A DNA stretch of 64,000 bases, from assembly GCF_009746585.1 (NCBI RefSeq), contig NZ_WRPO01000005.1, forward strand, positions 1-64,000, in the 5' to 3' direction. Source of the stretch: Novosphingobium aquimarinum (lineage in GTDB: Bacteria; Pseudomonadota; Alphaproteobacteria; Sphingomonadales; Sphingomonadaceae). The notes below the pieces were generated by a model. The model searched no databases. It was not told where the DNA came from and saw only the letters and a list, made by a program, of their open reading frames with translations. The first letter of the stretch is position 1. The number at the start of each line of letters is the position of its first letter. Both the position numbers and the translations under genes were made by a program. Below are positions 63,834 to 64,000 of the stretch, in pieces.

Positions 63834-64000
63834 ATGCGCAAGATACCCTCGATGCTAACCCTCGGAGCCCTCGCCATGTTCGGCGCCGGCCCGGCAATCG
63901 CCGATCATCACGAAACCGGCCACGACATGAGCGGCCATGACATGAAAGGCGAAGAGGTCGCCGCCTCGGTGATCGATACCTCGGGCGAGGAAATCGGCAT
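63834..64000 (+). CDS. Exported protein, N-terminal fragment, Cu/Zn superoxide dismutase-like
   Basis: The ATG at 63834, preceded by AAGGAGAG, starts a signal peptide (MRKIPSMLTLGALAMFGAGP, cleaved near AIA-DHH), a histidine/methionine-rich stretch (HHETGHDMSGHDM) and then VAASVIDTSGEEIG, which resembles the first strand of periplasmic Cu/Zn superoxide dismutases. His/Met-rich N-termini occur in some of these enzymes. The gene is cut by the window end, so the family assignment is tentative. Confidence 0.5.
   Translation, partial: MRKIPSMLTLGALAMFGAGPAIADHHETGHDMSGHDMKGEEVAASVIDTSGEEIG

Overview
The window is GC-rich chromosomal DNA from an alphaproteobacterium, most likely of the order Sphingomonadales (Erythrobacteraceae/Sphingomonadaceae). 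The case rests on gene content: a trimeric gatCAB amidotransferase, a complex I NDUFS4-like subunit, a 4.5S RNA-dnaX-ybaB cluster, and an envelope cluster in which bamA-skp-fabZ lacks the usual lpxD and lpxA. That last pattern fits bacteria that carry glycosphingolipids instead of LPS. Most of the window is housekeeping DNA. Accessory material is confined to the left edge (1-1660) and to the tRNA-Tyr neighbourhood (about 45.3-47.2 kb).

Layout. 1-1660: the end of an IS3-like element abuts a decayed Mu-like prophage segment with two tandem Mor-like activators and a Gp27-like (DUF3486) gene. 1.8-7.3 kb: an OpuC/ProV-like osmolyte ABC importer, whose binding protein is fused to the permease and whose signal peptide is partly encoded by a palindromic repeat, then an M16 zinc protease. 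7.6-11.0 kb: gatB, gatA, gatC (minus strand) with palindromic repeats in the gaps. 11.2-13.7 kb: SDR, TetR, MTA phosphorylase and tRNA-Pro(GGG). 13.9-16.9 kb: yajC-secD-secF. 16.9-26.5 kb: GT4 glycosyltransferase, XRE regulator, DUF6456 protein, Tat-exported DUF885 hydrolase, catalase-family protein, M20 amidohydrolase, Uup-like ABC-F ATPase and SIMPL protein. 26.5-29.0 kb: PepSY-like protein with a two-component system. 29.0-34.7 kb: membrane-anchored unknown, chorismate mutase, polyprenyl diphosphate synthase, diguanylate cyclase, HrpB helicase.

34.7-41.0 kb: complex I subunit, SRP RNA, dnaX, ybaB, an ACT-domain protein, lon and an HU gene. 41.1-45.3 kb (minus): pssA and psd (phosphatidylethanolamine synthesis), then an NfeD/YqiJ-like protein and a YqiK-type flotillin. 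45.3-47.2 kb: a gene-poor stretch, a DUF5996 gene, an integrase remnant and tRNA-Tyr. 47.4-49.7 kb: TrmH/RlmB methyltransferase, a lipoprotein and two small membrane proteins. 50.0-61.1 kb: the conserved translation/envelope run rpsB-tsf-pyrH-frr-uppS-cdsA-dxr-rseP-bamA-skp-fabZ. 61.1-64.0 kb: a compound palindromic repeat, rpmE, a PilZ protein, an MFS transporter with a probable N-terminal frameshift, and the start of a secreted protein resembling Cu/Zn superoxide dismutase.

No CRISPR array, rRNA operon or intact mobile element is visible. No complete novel multigene system stands out. The most unusual items are the tandem Mor-like pair, the repeat that became a signal peptide, the compound hairpin array between fabZ and rpmE, the twin small membrane proteins upstream of rpsB, and structured leaders before lon and rpsB. 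All calls come from reading the sequence and translations; no database search or folding program was run.
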